DNA of 64,000 nt, taken from positions 186,001 to 250,000 of the forward strand of contig NZ_JARLLG010000005.1 of assembly GCF_029382255.1 (NCBI RefSeq), in the 5' to 3' direction. Shown piece after piece: positions 8,983 through 17,863 of the stretch; the first letter of the stretch is position 1; the number at the start of each line of letters is the position of its first letter. Source of the DNA: Isoptericola croceus (GTDB lineage Bacteria; Actinomycetota; Actinomycetes; Actinomycetales; Cellulomonadaceae). The position numbers and the translations under genes were made by a program. The notes beneath the pieces are model-generated. The model saw only the letters and a program-made list of their open reading frames with translations. It ran no database searches and was not told the origin of the DNA.

Positions 8983-10299
8983 TCAGCCGCGGGAGACGTC
9001 GGCGCCGAGAGCGACGAGCTTGTCCTGGAACGACTCGTAACCCCGGTCGATCAACGAGATGCCCCGTACCGTGGAGGTGCCCTTGGCCGCCAGCGCCGCG
9101 ATCAGGTGCGAGAAGCCGCCCCGCAGGTCCGGCACCTCGATGTCCGCGGCCGCCAACGGCGTCGGCCCCGACACGACCGCGGAGTGATGGAAGTTGCGCT
9201 GCCCGAACCGGCACGCACCCCCACCCAGGCACTCCTTGTACACCTGGATCGTGGCACCCATCTGACGCAACGCCTCGGTGAACCCGAACCGGTTCTCGTA
9301 CACCGTCTCGTGCACGATCGACAGGCCCGTGGCCTGTGTCAGCGCCACCACCAACGGCTGCTGCCAGTCCGTCATGAAACCCGGGTGCACGTCCGTCTCC
9401 AGCACGATCGGTCGCAGGTCACCGCCGGGGTGCCAGAACCGGATGCCGTCGTCCTGCACGTCGAACTGCCCACCGACCTTGCGGAACGTGTTCAGGAACG
9501 TCATCATCTCCGGCTGCGTGGCGCCCTTGATCGTCACGTCACCACCGGTCGCCAACGCCGCCGACGCCCACGACGCCGCCTCGATCCGGTCACCCAGCGC
9601 CGTGTGGTTGTACCCCTCGAGGCGGTCCACGCCCTCGATCCGGATCACCCGGTCGGTGTCCACCGAGATGATCGCGCCCATCTTCTGCAGCACCGCGATC
9701 AGGTCCATGATCTCGGGCTCGGTCGCCGCCCCCGACAGCTCCGTGATCCCCTCCGCACGCACCGCGGTCAGCAGCAGCTGCTCCGTCGCCCCCACCGACG
9801 GGTACGGCAGCGAGATCTTCGTTCCCTGCAGGCGCCGCGGGGCCCGCAGGTGGATCCCGTTCGGACGCTTGTCCACCACCGCACCGAACTGCCGCAGGAT
9901 GTCCAGGTGGTAGTCGATCGGCCGGTCCCCGATCCGGCACCCACCCAGGTCCGGGATGAACGCCTCGCCCAGCCGGTGCAGCAGCGGACCGCAGAACAGG
10001 ATCGGGATCCGCGACGACCCTGCGTGCGCGTCGATGTCCGCCACGTGCGCCGACTCCACGTTCGACGGGTCCAGGTCGAGGATCCCCGCCTCCGGGTCGT
10101 ACTTCACGTTCACCCCGTGCAGCTCCAGCAGGCCAGAGACCACGGCCACGTCCCGGATCTGCGGCACGTTGCGCAGCACGCTCGGCGACTCACCCAGCAA
10201 CGACGCCACCATCGCCTTCGACACGAAGTTCTTCGCGCCCCGCACCGAGATGGTGCCCTGCAACGGCGTCCCACCGTTCACATACAGCAGATCAGTCAT
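8983..10299 (-). CDS. murA: UDP-N-acetylglucosamine 1-carboxyvinyltransferase
   Basis: 438 residues. The catalytic cysteine is C121 in GGCRIGDRPIDYH, equivalent to C115 of E. coli MurA, and K23-N24 in RGAKNFVSKA match the substrate-binding Lys-Asn. The cysteine implies fosfomycin sensitivity at the target. It transfers enolpyruvate from PEP to UDP-GlcNAc, the first committed step of peptidoglycan synthesis, in the cytoplasm. Codons are even more C-biased than in neighbouring genes, fitting high expression. plsC and gpsA follow on the same strand. Confidence 0.97.
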   Translation of the reverse strand: MTDLLYVNGGTPLQGTISVRGAKNFVSKAMVASLLGESPSVLRNVPQIRDVAVVSGLLELHGVNVKYDPEAGILDLDPSNVESAHVADIDAHAGSSRIPILFCGPLLHRLGEAFIPDLGGCRIGDRPIDYHLDILRQFGAVVDKRPNGIHLRAPRRLQGTKISLPYPSVGATEQLLLTAVRAEGITELSGAATEPEIMDLIAVLQKMGAIISVDTDRVIRIEGVDRLEGYNHTALGDRIEAASWASAALATGGDVTIKGATQPEMMTFLNTFRKVGGQFDVQDDGIRFWHPGGDLRPIVLETDVHPGFMTDWQQPLVVALTQATGLSIVHETVYENRFGFTEALRQMGATIQVYKECLGGGACRFGQRNFHHSAVVSGPTPLAAADIEVPDLRGGFSHLIAALAAKGTSTVRGISLIDRGYESFQDKLVALGADVSRG

Positions 10300-10539
10300 A
10301 GCGAGTCGTTCATCCTGTCGTCACGGGGATTCCGGCAGCACGTGAGTGCCGCCCTCGGAGCGGGCCACGGTGGCTCGCGTCGCGCGGGGGTGCGCAGCGC
10401 GTTCGATCCTGCCCTCGCGGGCCCGGTGGTGCCAACATCCGGCACCCCCGGAGTATTCACGTTCACCACACCTTCACGCCGTCGGCGCGGACTCGCGCGA
10501 GGGCGGTCACCGGTCGGGTCGGTGACGCACCGGCCCGAG
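10300..10539 (-). promoter_or_regulatory. Gene-free stretch: SDR 3' hairpin and murA upstream region
   Basis: 240 bp separate the SDR stop from the murA start. A hairpin with arms GTCACCG and CGGTGAC lies at 10506-10526, just after the SDR stop, and may end that transcript. The murA promoter must lie nearer 10300, but no clear -10/-35 pair was recognised. No coding signal is seen. Confidence 0.4.
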
Positions 10540-11430
10540 CTAGAGCAGGCGGCCACCGGTCACGCCGATGCGGTCACCGGTGATGTAGCTCGACTCCTGC
10601 GAGGCGAAGAACACGAAGGCGGGGGCGAGCTCGGCCGGCTGCCCCGCCCGGCCCAGCGGTGTCTCGCCACCGAACTGCTCCACCTTCTCGTCGGGCAGCG
10701 TGGCCGGGATGAGCGGGGTCCAGATCGGGCCCGGCGCCACGGCGTTGACCCGGATGCCCTCCTCGGCGAGCTGCTGCGCGAGCCCCTTGGTGAAGTTCAG
10801 GATCGCTGCCTTCGTCGTGGCGTAGTCGAGCAGCGGTGGGCTCGGCTCGAACGCCTGGATGGAGGTGGTGTTGATGATCGTCCCACCCCGCGGGAGGTGG
10901 TCCAGCGCGGCCCGGGTGATCCAGAACATGGCGTAGACGTTGGTCTTCATCACCCGGTCGAGCTGCTCGGTGGTGATGCCGCGCAGGCCCTCGTCCTGCG
11001 CCATCTGATAGGCCGCGTTGTTCACCAGCACGTCCAGCCCGCCGAGGCCGGCGACCGCCTCGGCGACGAGCTCCCGGCAGAAGTCCTCGTCCTGGATGTC
11101 GCCGGGCAGCAGCACGGCGCGGCGACCGGCGTCCTCGACCCAGCGAGCGGTCGTGCGCGCGTCGTCCTCCTCCTCGGGCAGGTACGAGATCGCGACGTCG
11201 GCGCCTTCGCGCGCGAAGGCGATCGCCACTGCCCGCCCGATGCCCGAGTCGCCGCCCGTGATCAGCGCCCGCTTGCCCTCGAGCCGGGCCGACCCCACGT
11301 AGGTCGACTCACCGTGGTCCGGCTCCTGCGACATCTCTGCCGTGCGACCCGGCGGGTCCAAGTCGTCCGCAGGCTGCTCAGGCGAGGGCTCCTGGGTGGT
11401 CGGGTCCTGCGGTGTGGTCTGGTCGGACAT
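10540..11430 (-). CDS. SDR-family oxidoreductase (YghA / general-stress-39 type)
   Basis: About 296 residues. The NAD(P) motif TGGDSGIG is at 58-65, the NNAA motif near 137-140, and the catalytic set is S190, Y203 and K207 (YATTK). A 45-residue acidic/Pro-rich N-terminal extension is typical of this stress-associated branch. The ATG at 11430 is preferred (GGGAGC upstream) over an in-frame start 32 codons earlier inside the WYL gene. Even so it overlaps the upstream WYL regulator by 53 bp on the same strand. The substrate is unknown. Confidence 0.88.
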   Translation of the reverse strand: MSDQTTPQDPTTQEPSPEQPADDLDPPGRTAEMSQEPDHGESTYVGSARLEGKRALITGGDSGIGRAVAIAFAREGADVAISYLPEEEDDARTTARWVEDAGRRAVLLPGDIQDEDFCRELVAEAVAGLGGLDVLVNNAAYQMAQDEGLRGITTEQLDRVMKTNVYAMFWITRAALDHLPRGGTIINTTSIQAFEPSPPLLDYATTKAAILNFTKGLAQQLAEEGIRVNAVAPGPIWTPLIPATLPDEKVEQFGGETPLGRAGQPAELAPAFVFFASQESSYITGDRIGVTGGRLL

Positions 11431-12439
11431 CCGGTGCTCCCTTGTTCGACGTCGGCGGAGGGTCCAGCATCGGCACAGCTCCGCCTGCTCGCACGCGCGC
11501 TGCGTGCTGCGCGACGAGCTCGGCACCCAGACGCGAGAGCTCGTCGCGGACGTCCGGTGGGCCGACTACCTCCGCGGCGGCCCCCCATCCGGCGAGGTGC
11601 CGTGCGACGTCGAGGGCCGTGGGCGCACCGACGCGGACCTGCACCCGACCGTCGACACCCGCGGGACCGTCGACCCTCGTGTGACGTCCGAACTGCTGAC
11701 GCAGCACGCCGACGTGCTGCTCCGCCACCAGCACGGTGGCCCAGGTGGTCGATCGCAGGGCCTCCACCTCGCCGACGACCCGGTCCCACACGCTGTCCAG
11801 GTCGAGGTCCTCCGGGACCTGGGACGGTTCGTCGATGATCTGGACCTCGGTCGCCCGGTCCACCCGGAAGGTCCGCGCGCCCCGAGCGGTGCCCGCCACC
11901 AGGTACCACGTGCCCTCCTTGTCCACGAGGCCCCACGGGTCGACGTCGCGCAGGCTCTCCCGGCCGACCCCGTCGGTGTAGCGGAACGCGACGCGGCGCC
12001 GTGCGACCACGGCCTGCTGCAGTGCGCCGACGGCGTGTGGCGGCGCACCCTCGGCGCTCCCCCAGCGTGACCGGTCGACGATCGTGGCGACGATCGCAGC
12101 CTCGGCCTCGGCCCGGAACGTCACGGGCAGCGCCTGCACCAGCTTGTGCAGCGCGGTCCGGGCTTCTTTCGACGAGGACGCGGGACCGGCCTGGAGGAAC
12201 AGTGCTCGCGCCTCGGACGCCGTGAGACCGGTCAGGTCCGTGCGAGCACCGCCGACCAGCGCCCACCCGCCACCTCGACCTCGTTGCGGATACACCGGTA
12301 CGCCGGCGGCCGAGAGCGCCTCGAGGTCCCGCCGGGCGGTCGCGACCGACACCTCCAGCGCGGCGGCGAGGTCGGCGGCGGTCACGCGCGGACGCGCCTG
12401 CAGGTGGAGCAGGGCTCGGATGAGGCGATCGGCGCGCAC
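11378..12439 (-). CDS. WYL-domain (YafY-type) transcriptional regulator, first copy
   Basis: 353 residues with an N-terminal winged helix (about 1-60; VTAADLAAALEVSVATARRD), a WYL domain in the middle (WYLVAGTARGARTFRVDR) and a WCX-like C-terminal region, followed by a disordered Pro/Asp-rich tail of about 30 residues that overlaps the SDR start. It is divergent from a VOC-family gene with an imperfect 25-bp inverted repeat in the gap, its likely operator. The same gene pair recurs at 31-32.5 kb. Confidence 0.88.
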   Translation of the reverse strand: MRADRLIRALLHLQARPRVTAADLAAALEVSVATARRDLEALSAAGVPVYPQRGRGGGWALVGGARTDLTGLTASEARALFLQAGPASSSKEARTALHKLVQALPVTFRAEAEAAIVATIVDRSRWGSAEGAPPHAVGALQQAVVARRRVAFRYTDGVGRESLRDVDPWGLVDKEGTWYLVAGTARGARTFRVDRATEVQIIDEPSQVPEDLDLDSVWDRVVGEVEALRSTTWATVLVAEQHVGVLRQQFGRHTRVDGPAGVDGRVQVRVGAPTALDVARHLAGWGAAAEVVGPPDVRDELSRLGAELVAQHAARVRAGGAVPMLDPPPTSNKGAPDVRPDHTAGPDHPGALA

Positions 12440-12457
12440 GGAACGAGCGTGTCACAC

Positions 12458-12482
12458 AAAGTAGTCACTGGGTGAGCACTTT
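12458..12482. promoter_or_regulatory. Inverted-repeat operator of the first WYL/VOC divergon
   Basis: Arms AAAGTAGTCAC and GTGAGCACTTT are separated by TGG and match at 9 of 11 positions. The repeat is 18 bp from the WYL start and 55 bp from the VOC start, as expected for a shared operator. Confidence 0.7.
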
Positions 12483-12537
12483 GCTCCGGAGACTGGTGGC
12501 AGGTGCCACCGGGGCACCACCTGAGGAGAGGACCATC

Positions 12538-12948
12538 ATGCTGCGCGGACTCACGACCATCACCTACCTCGCCGACGACGTCGCCGCGGCCCGTGACTGG
12601 TACGCCCGGTTGCTGGGCATCGAGGCGTACTTCGCCAGGGACGCCGGCGGCCGGCCCGCCTATGTCGAGTTCCGGCTCGGCGACTACCAGCACGAGCTGG
12701 GAATCATGGACCGGAGGTTCGCACCCCCAGAGCCCGACGGGGCCGGCGGCGTCGTCGCGTACTGGGCGGTCGACGACGCCGACGCCGCCTACGCACACCT
12801 GCTCGACCTCGGCGCGACATCGCACGCTGCACCGGTCGAGCGCGGACCGGGCTACGTCACCGCGTCCGTGCTCGACCCCTTCGGCAACATCCTCGGCGTG
12901 ATGGAGAACGCCCACTACGTCGAGGTGCTCGGCTCGCTGAAGCACTGA
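12538..12948 (+). CDS. VOC (glyoxalase/bleomycin-resistance) superfamily protein
   Basis: 136 residues with the paired beta-alpha-beta-beta-beta fold: TITYLADDVAAARDWYARLL at the N-terminus and DPFGNILGVMEN at the C-terminus. The start at 12538 follows GAGGAGAGGA. Members include metal-dependent isomerases, dioxygenases and binding proteins; likely metal ligands are visible but the reaction is not. Probably controlled by the divergent WYL regulator. Confidence 0.85.
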   Translation: MLRGLTTITYLADDVAAARDWYARLLGIEAYFARDAGGRPAYVEFRLGDYQHELGIMDRRFAPPEPDGAGGVVAYWAVDDADAAYAHLLDLGATSHAAPVERGPGYVTASVLDPFGNILGVMENAHYVEVLGSLKH

Positions 12949-12954
12949 CGCGCC

Positions 12955-12982
12955 AACGCCGGACGCCGGACGCTGGACGCCT
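12955..12982. repeat. Imperfect 7-bp tandem repeat, four units
   Basis: Four consecutive heptamers (CAACGCC, GGACGCC, GGACGCT, GGACGCC) fill the gap between the convergent VOC and HPt genes. It may be simple slippage. Confidence 0.5.
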
Positions 12983-12983
12983 T

Positions 12984-13334
12984 CTACCGGGAGGACGCAC
13001 AACGGGCGGCTGCGCGGAAGTGCTCGAGCGCGGCCGGGAGGTCGTCGTCCCGACCCGCGCGCAGTGCGGCCTCGAGCGAACGGGCGGCCCCGGTGAGCGC
13101 CTCGTCGCCGAAGGTCCCCGCCGACCCGGCCACCGTGTGGCACAGGCTCGCGGCCTCGGCGCGCGCCGTGGCATCGAGCGCCGTCGCACCGCGCGCCAGG
13201 AGGGCGACGACCCGGTCGGCACGGTCGGCGTTGCGGCGGCGCGCTCGCGCGCCGAGCTGCGCGACGGCGTCGTCCAGCACGTCCTCACGCGCCCGCTCGT
13301 GGTGCGGTCCCGGGACCCCGTCCGCCTGGCTCAT
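12984..13334 (-). CDS. HPt (histidine phosphotransfer) domain protein
   Basis: 116 residues. The phospho-accepting motif CHTVAGSAGTFG places the histidine at H66, followed by the usual helical bundle. The ATG at 13334 overlaps the stop of the upstream CheY-like gene by ATGA, so the pair is translationally coupled. The nearby hybrid kinase has two receiver domains but no HPt of its own, so this is the obvious relay partner between kinase receivers and the CheY-like protein. Confidence 0.85.
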   Translation of the reverse strand: MSQADGVPGPHHERAREDVLDDAVAQLGARARRRNADRADRVVALLARGATALDATARAEAASLCHTVAGSAGTFGDEALTGAARSLEAALRAGRDDDLPAALEHFRAAARCASSR

Positions 13335-13717
13335 CGGTCCCACCCGAGCGCGTCGGCGAGCTCCCGGGCCAGATCGAGCGGGTCGAACGGCTTGGTGATC
13401 ACGGCGACCGCGCCGAGTCCACCGAGCCGCGAGATGTCCTGCGCACCGATCTTCGCGGTGAGGAAGACCACGGGCACCTCGCGGAGCGCCTCCATGCCCC
13501 GCATGCGCGCCAGGATGGTCGGACCATCGAGGGTAGGCATCATGACGTCCAGCAGGACCGCGTCCGGCAGGACGCGACGGACGAGCTCGACGCCCTCCGT
13601 GCCGTCGCCTGCCGTGTGCACCTCGTGCCCGCCGATGGCCGACAGCGCCAGCGCCGCGACCTCACGGATCGACGGGTCGTCGTCGATGACCACCACGCGC
13701 CGACCGTCCGTCTCCAC
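13331..13717 (-). CDS. Single-domain response regulator (CheY/Spo0F-like)
   Basis: 128 residues made only of a receiver domain: acidic pocket D12-D14, phospho-acceptor D57 (LLDVMMPTLDG), the conserved threonine in FLTAK and the KPFD motif. There is no output domain, so it must act by protein contact or as a relay intermediate. The GTG start at 13717 faces the divergent hybrid kinase gene. It is co-translated with the HPt gene downstream. Confidence 0.92.
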   Translation of the reverse strand: METDGRRVVVIDDDPSIREVAALALSAIGGHEVHTAGDGTEGVELVRRVLPDAVLLDVMMPTLDGPTILARMRGMEALREVPVVFLTAKIGAQDISRLGGLGAVAVITKPFDPLDLARELADALGWDR

Positions 13718-13841
13718 GCGTCACGCCCCCCAGGTCACTCGTCCCGCTCCGTCGACCGTACCCCGGTGCGGCGGACGACGCCGCCCGTCGCAACCGGTGG
13801 CAGGCCCGGCAGGAGTGGCGACGTTCCCCTACGCTCAGGCT

Positions 13842-16808
13842 ATGGGGGAGCCGCGACGCGCGTCGGCACAGGCACAGACCGGCTTCGCGCTCTGGTGCTG
13901 GGCGGCCGGTGTCGCGGTCGCCCTGCTCGTCGTCGTCCTCGCCGGGCCGTTCCAGCAGTCGATGCGTGAGCAGGTCTCGGCCGCGGCACTTACAGGTGCC
14001 GGGGTCGCCACGGCGGTGAGCTGCGGTTGGCGCGCGGTGCGCTCGACGGGCCGGCGCCGCCGAGCATGGGCGATCCTCTGCCTCGGCGCGACGGTCGGCC
14101 TTCTCGGCAACGCCTATGCGGCACTCATCGCGGACCAGGCGACGGGGGACGCCGCCTACATCACCGCGCTCCTGTTCGGCGTGGTCGGCCTCGCGCTGTT
14201 TCCCACCGTCCGTCCGCGCAGCCAGGAGATCGTGCGGATGCTGCTCGACAGCGTCGTCGTCGGCGGATCGGTCCTCTACATCGCGGTCTTCGCCGTCGCC
14301 ATCGGTGCCGGCGCCTGGGCGGCACAACCGGCGCTCAGCACCTATGCCCTGCCCGTCGTGGACGCCCTGCTCGCCACGCTCGCCGTCCTGGTCATGACAC
14401 GTTCCAGCGCCTCGGAACGCGTCCCCCTGGTCCTCGTCGGCAGCGGTTTCGTGCTGTACGCCGTGGCTGACGTCTCCTTCGCCCTGCTCTCCGCGCAGGG
14501 CGGCTTCACCTTCGGCAGCCCGGTCGACGCCGCCTGGGTCGGCGGCTACGTCGCCATCGCCCTGGCCGCGCGGCACCCGGCGGCATCCGGGAGCCCGGTC
14601 ACCCAACGGCACTCCGACGGTTCGCCGGTGCTCGGCACCGTCGTGACGTTCTGCCTGTTCCTCGCGGCCGCCCTGGTGCGCGTCGTCCAGACGGACAGCA
14701 ACGTCCCGTGGGTGGCGGACCTCCTGTGGGCCGCCGTGCTGGTCGCCGTCGTCGTGCGCCAGATCCTCGTGGTCGTGGACAACGAGTCGCTGCGCCACGG
14801 CCTGGAACGGCGCGTGCAGGATCGCACCGCTCAGCTCCGATCGCTGGCGAGCGAGCGCGAGCGCACGCTCGAGTCCGTCGCGGACGGGATCTACGGGGTG
14901 GACCTCGCAGGCCACGTGACCTTCGTCAACGCAGCCGGGGCGCGCACCCTCGGCGCGGGCGCCGCAGATCTCGTCGGGCGCGACGCGCACGCCACCTTCC
15001 ATGCGGCGGCACCCAGCGGCGCTCCCTACCCGGCGGAGAACTGTTACATCGCCGAGGCTGTGCGGGACGGCATCACCTCCACCGGCGAGCAGGACGTCTA
15101 CCGAAGGCTCGACGGCAAGGACGTTCCCGTCGAGGTCACCGCCAGCCCGCTGCGTGACGACGGAGTGATCCGCGGGGCCGTCGTCACCTTCCGCGACGTC
15201 ACCGAGCGCCGCGAGGTGGAGCGCATCAAGGACGAGTTCGTGTCCGTCGTCAGCCACGAGCTGCGCACCCCGCTCACGTCGATCCGCGGCGCTCTCGGCC
15301 TGCTCGACAGCGGCGTGCTCGACGACTCGCCGGACCAGGCGTCACGCATGATCCGCATCGCGCTCACGAGCAGCGAGCGCCTCAGCCGGCTCGTGGACGA
15401 CATCCTCGACATCGAGCGCATGGATGCCGGGACCACGCCGCTCAACCTGGCGGAGCACCGGGTCGAGACGCTCATCGCGACCGCGGTGGACCAGGTATCG
15501 ATCCTCGCGGACGAGGCAGGGGTCACGTTGAGGCCCGCCCCGACCACGGAGATGGTCGCCGTGGACGGCGAGCGCATCGTGCAGACGCTGACCAACCTGC
15601 TGAGCAACGCGGTGAAGTTCTCCTCGCGCGGCGACGAGGTGCGCATCAGCGCCGTGCCCGTCGGAGACCTCGTCGAGGTCCGTGTCGACGACGAGGGACG
15701 CGGCATACCGGCGGACAAGCTCGAGACGGTGTTCCGTCGGTTCGAGCAGGTGGACGCCTCCGACGCCCGCGAGCGGGGCGGCACGGGCCTGGGGCTCGCC
15801 ATCTCCCAGAGCGTCGTCGAGCGGCACGGTGGGCGGATCTGGGCGTTGAGCGACGGCGAGGGCACGGGGGCGAGCTTCCGCCTCACGCTGCGCCGCGCCA
15901 ACCCTCAGGCGGTCCCCGTGGGCGACCGTCCCACCTCGACCGAGGAGGCCTCGGCCGCCCTCGCGTGGGCCGCGAACGACGTTCCTGCCCCGGCGCCGAG
16001 CGATGCGGCGGAACAGCCTGGCACCACGAGGGTGATCGTCGTCGACGACGATCCCTACGTCGTCGACGTCCTGCGCAATGTCCTGGAGACCCGCGGCTAC
16101 GACGTCGTGGGCGTCACCGACGGGCAGACGGCGCTCGAGATCGTCGAGCAGGAGCAGCCTGCCGCGATCGTGCTCGACCTCGCCATGCCGGGCACCGACG
16201 GGACGGAGGTGCTCGGCCAGCTGCGGCGGTCCGCCGCGACCGCCCAGGTGCCGGTCGTCGTGGTGTCCGGGACCCGGGCGTCCGACGCGCGGGAGGCGGC
16301 CGCGCTCGCCGACGGCTGGCTCGTCAAGCCGGTGGACCCCGGGCACCTCGTCAGGACCGTCCAGGACGTGATCCGGTGGCAGCCACACCACGAACGGGTC
16401 CTCGTCGTGGAGGACGACGACGACCTGCGGAGCGTCGTCGCGACCGCTCTGACCAGCGGTGGGCTCGTCGTCTCCCAGGCCGGCTCGCTCGGCGAGGCGC
16501 GGGAGGCGCTCGCACTCGGTGAGGAGCCTGACCTCGTCGTGCTCGACCTGGGTCTGCCCGACGGCACCGGGCGCGAGCTCGTGGAGGACCTGCGCCGCGA
16601 CGGCCGGCTGTGGCGTGTCCCGCTCGTGGTCTACACGGCGACCGCGCTCGGTGCCCACGAACGCGAAGACCTCCACCTCGGCCAGACGGTCTTCCTGTCC
16701 AAGAGACGGGCCGCACCGGACGCCATCCTGCGCCCCGTCCTCGACCTGCTGGACGTCGCCGCCGGCCGCCCTCCTGTCACCGCCCGAAGACGACCGACCG
16801 ATACGTGA
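13842..16808 (+). CDS. Membrane hybrid histidine kinase (TM-PAS-HisKA-HATPase-REC-REC)
   Basis: About 988 residues. The N-terminal 310 residues carry eight or nine membrane helices without a known sensor name. A coiled stretch leads to a PAS domain (about 340-455), HisKA with H472 in SHELRTPLTS, HATPase_c (NLLSNAVKF, DEGRGIP, GGTGLGLA), then two receiver domains with acceptors D779 (LDLAMPGTDG) and D902 (LDLGLPDGTG). Start chosen at ATG 13842, 6 nt after a TACGCT box, suggesting a leaderless message. It is followed after 7 bp by a pyruvoyl-dependent arginine decarboxylase and a GNAT-like gene. Confidence 0.93.
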   Translation: MGEPRRASAQAQTGFALWCWAAGVAVALLVVVLAGPFQQSMREQVSAAALTGAGVATAVSCGWRAVRSTGRRRRAWAILCLGATVGLLGNAYAALIADQATGDAAYITALLFGVVGLALFPTVRPRSQEIVRMLLDSVVVGGSVLYIAVFAVAIGAGAWAAQPALSTYALPVVDALLATLAVLVMTRSSASERVPLVLVGSGFVLYAVADVSFALLSAQGGFTFGSPVDAAWVGGYVAIALAARHPAASGSPVTQRHSDGSPVLGTVVTFCLFLAAALVRVVQTDSNVPWVADLLWAAVLVAVVVRQILVVVDNESLRHGLERRVQDRTAQLRSLASERERTLESVADGIYGVDLAGHVTFVNAAGARTLGAGAADLVGRDAHATFHAAAPSGAPYPAENCYIAEAVRDGITSTGEQDVYRRLDGKDVPVEVTASPLRDDGVIRGAVVTFRDVTERREVERIKDEFVSVVSHELRTPLTSIRGALGLLDSGVLDDSPDQASRMIRIALTSSERLSRLVDDILDIERMDAGTTPLNLAEHRVETLIATAVDQVSILADEAGVTLRPAPTTEMVAVDGERIVQTLTNLLSNAVKFSSRGDEVRISAVPVGDLVEVRVDDEGRGIPADKLETVFRRFEQVDASDARERGGTGLGLAISQSVVERHGGRIWALSDGEGTGASFRLTLRRANPQAVPVGDRPTSTEEASAALAWAANDVPAPAPSDAAEQPGTTRVIVVDDDPYVVDVLRNVLETRGYDVVGVTDGQTALEIVEQEQPAAIVLDLAMPGTDGTEVLGQLRRSAATAQVPVVVVSGTRASDAREAAALADGWLVKPVDPGHLVRTVQDVIRWQPHHERVLVVEDDDDLRSVVATALTSGGLVVSQAGSLGEAREALALGEEPDLVVLDLGLPDGTGRELVEDLRRDGRLWRVPLVVYTATALGAHEREDLHLGQTVFLSKRRAAPDAILRPVLDLLDVAAGRPPVTARRRPTDT

Positions 16809-16815
16809 GGACCTG

Positions 16816-17322
16816 ATGACTTCCCCCTTGACCATCCGCGTCAGCACCGGGACCGGCAGCGGGCGAACCACCCTGGCCGCCTTCGACGCCGCCCTCGTCG
16901 CCGCGGGTGTCGGCGACTTCAACCTCGTCCGGCTCAGCTCCGTCGTCCCACCGGGCAGCGAGATCCTCGAGGTGGACGGCGACGAGCAGCTCACCGGCGA
17001 CCACGGCGACGCCCTGTACTGCGTGTACGCCGAGGCCCACGCCTCCCTCCCCGGGCACGAGGCGTGGGCGGGCGTCGCCTGGTCACGGCGCGACGACGGC
17101 AGCGGCGCCGGACTGTTCGTCGAGCACCAGGGCCCCTCGCACGAGCAGGTCGCCACCGATCTCACGCACAGCCTCGAGGACCTCTCGGCGACGCGCGGCG
17201 GGCGGTATCGCGCGGAGGGCCGGCAGATCACCGGCATCACCTGCGGCACGCTGCCCGTGTGCGCCGTCGTCGTCGCGACCTTCCGCCGAGCGGGCTGGGA
17301 GGAGCTCACCCGTGCGAGCTGA
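16816..17322 (+). CDS. Pyruvoyl-dependent arginine decarboxylase
   Basis: 168 residues matching the PvlArgDC family: GTGSGRTTLAAFDAALVAAG, then NLVRLSSVVPPGSE, where self-cleavage between S41 and S42 would make the pyruvoyl group, and FVEHQG with E103 at the place of the catalytic Glu of the Methanocaldococcus enzyme. N36 is also conserved. The family reaction is arginine to agmatine plus CO2. It lies 7 bp after the hybrid kinase stop and overlaps the next gene by 11 bp, so the three form an operon. No agmatinase or polyamine gene is in view, so the pathway is unknown. Confidence 0.88.
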   Translation: MTSPLTIRVSTGTGSGRTTLAAFDAALVAAGVGDFNLVRLSSVVPPGSEILEVDGDEQLTGDHGDALYCVYAEAHASLPGHEAWAGVAWSRRDDGSGAGLFVEHQGPSHEQVATDLTHSLEDLSATRGGRYRAEGRQITGITCGTLPVCAVVVATFRRAGWEELTRAS

Positions 17323-17854
17323 CGTCACCTTCGAGAAGTCCGTGCCCGAGGCTGTCGCCGATCACTTCTGGGGGCTGTACCTCGCGGCCTTCGAGCCGCT
17401 GCGCACGCGTGCCGCCGCCCGGCACGTGCTGCACCGCGAGGAGTTCGACGAGGAGATGGCCGACCCCCGGGTGACCAAGCTCCTCGCCCGGGACGAGCAG
17501 GGCGAACCCGTCGGTCTGACCACGCTCGCGACGGACCTGGCGGCGGTGCCGTGGGTGAGCCCCGAGTTCTACGCCGCCCGCTTTCCCGAGTACTCGGCGC
17601 GCGGTGCGGTCTGGTACGTCGGTTTCACGCTCGCCCACCCGGGCCGGCGCTCCACCCGCACCTTCATGGACATGCTCGACGCCCTCGTCGCACACCTCGC
17701 CGAGCACCGCGTCGTGGCCTGCTACGACGTCTCCCGGTTCAACGACGACTCGCTACGTTTCGCCGAGAACCTGCGCCGCCACGTGGAGCGCACCCAGGAC
17801 ATCACCGTGGAGACCATCGACCGTCAGACGTACTACTCGATGTCGTTCCACTGA
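17312..17854 (+). CDS. GNAT-like acetyltransferase (putative)
   Basis: 180 residues from a GTG start behind GGGAGGAGC, overlapping the decarboxylase gene by 11 bp. The sequence alternates strands and helices in a GNAT-like order (GEPVGLTTLATDL, then VWYVGFTLAHPGRRSTRTFM, then VVACYDVSRFNDDSLRFAE), but the acetyl-CoA loop is not a textbook match. Operon position suggests a role with agmatine, arginine or the phosphorelay. It could instead be a non-catalytic GNAT-fold sensor. Confidence 0.6.
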   Translation: MRADVTFEKSVPEAVADHFWGLYLAAFEPLRTRAAARHVLHREEFDEEMADPRVTKLLARDEQGEPVGLTTLATDLAAVPWVSPEFYAARFPEYSARGAVWYVGFTLAHPGRRSTRTFMDMLDALVAHLAEHRVVACYDVSRFNDDSLRFAENLRRHVERTQDITVETIDRQTYYSMSFH

Positions 17855-17863
17855 CGAGGCGGC

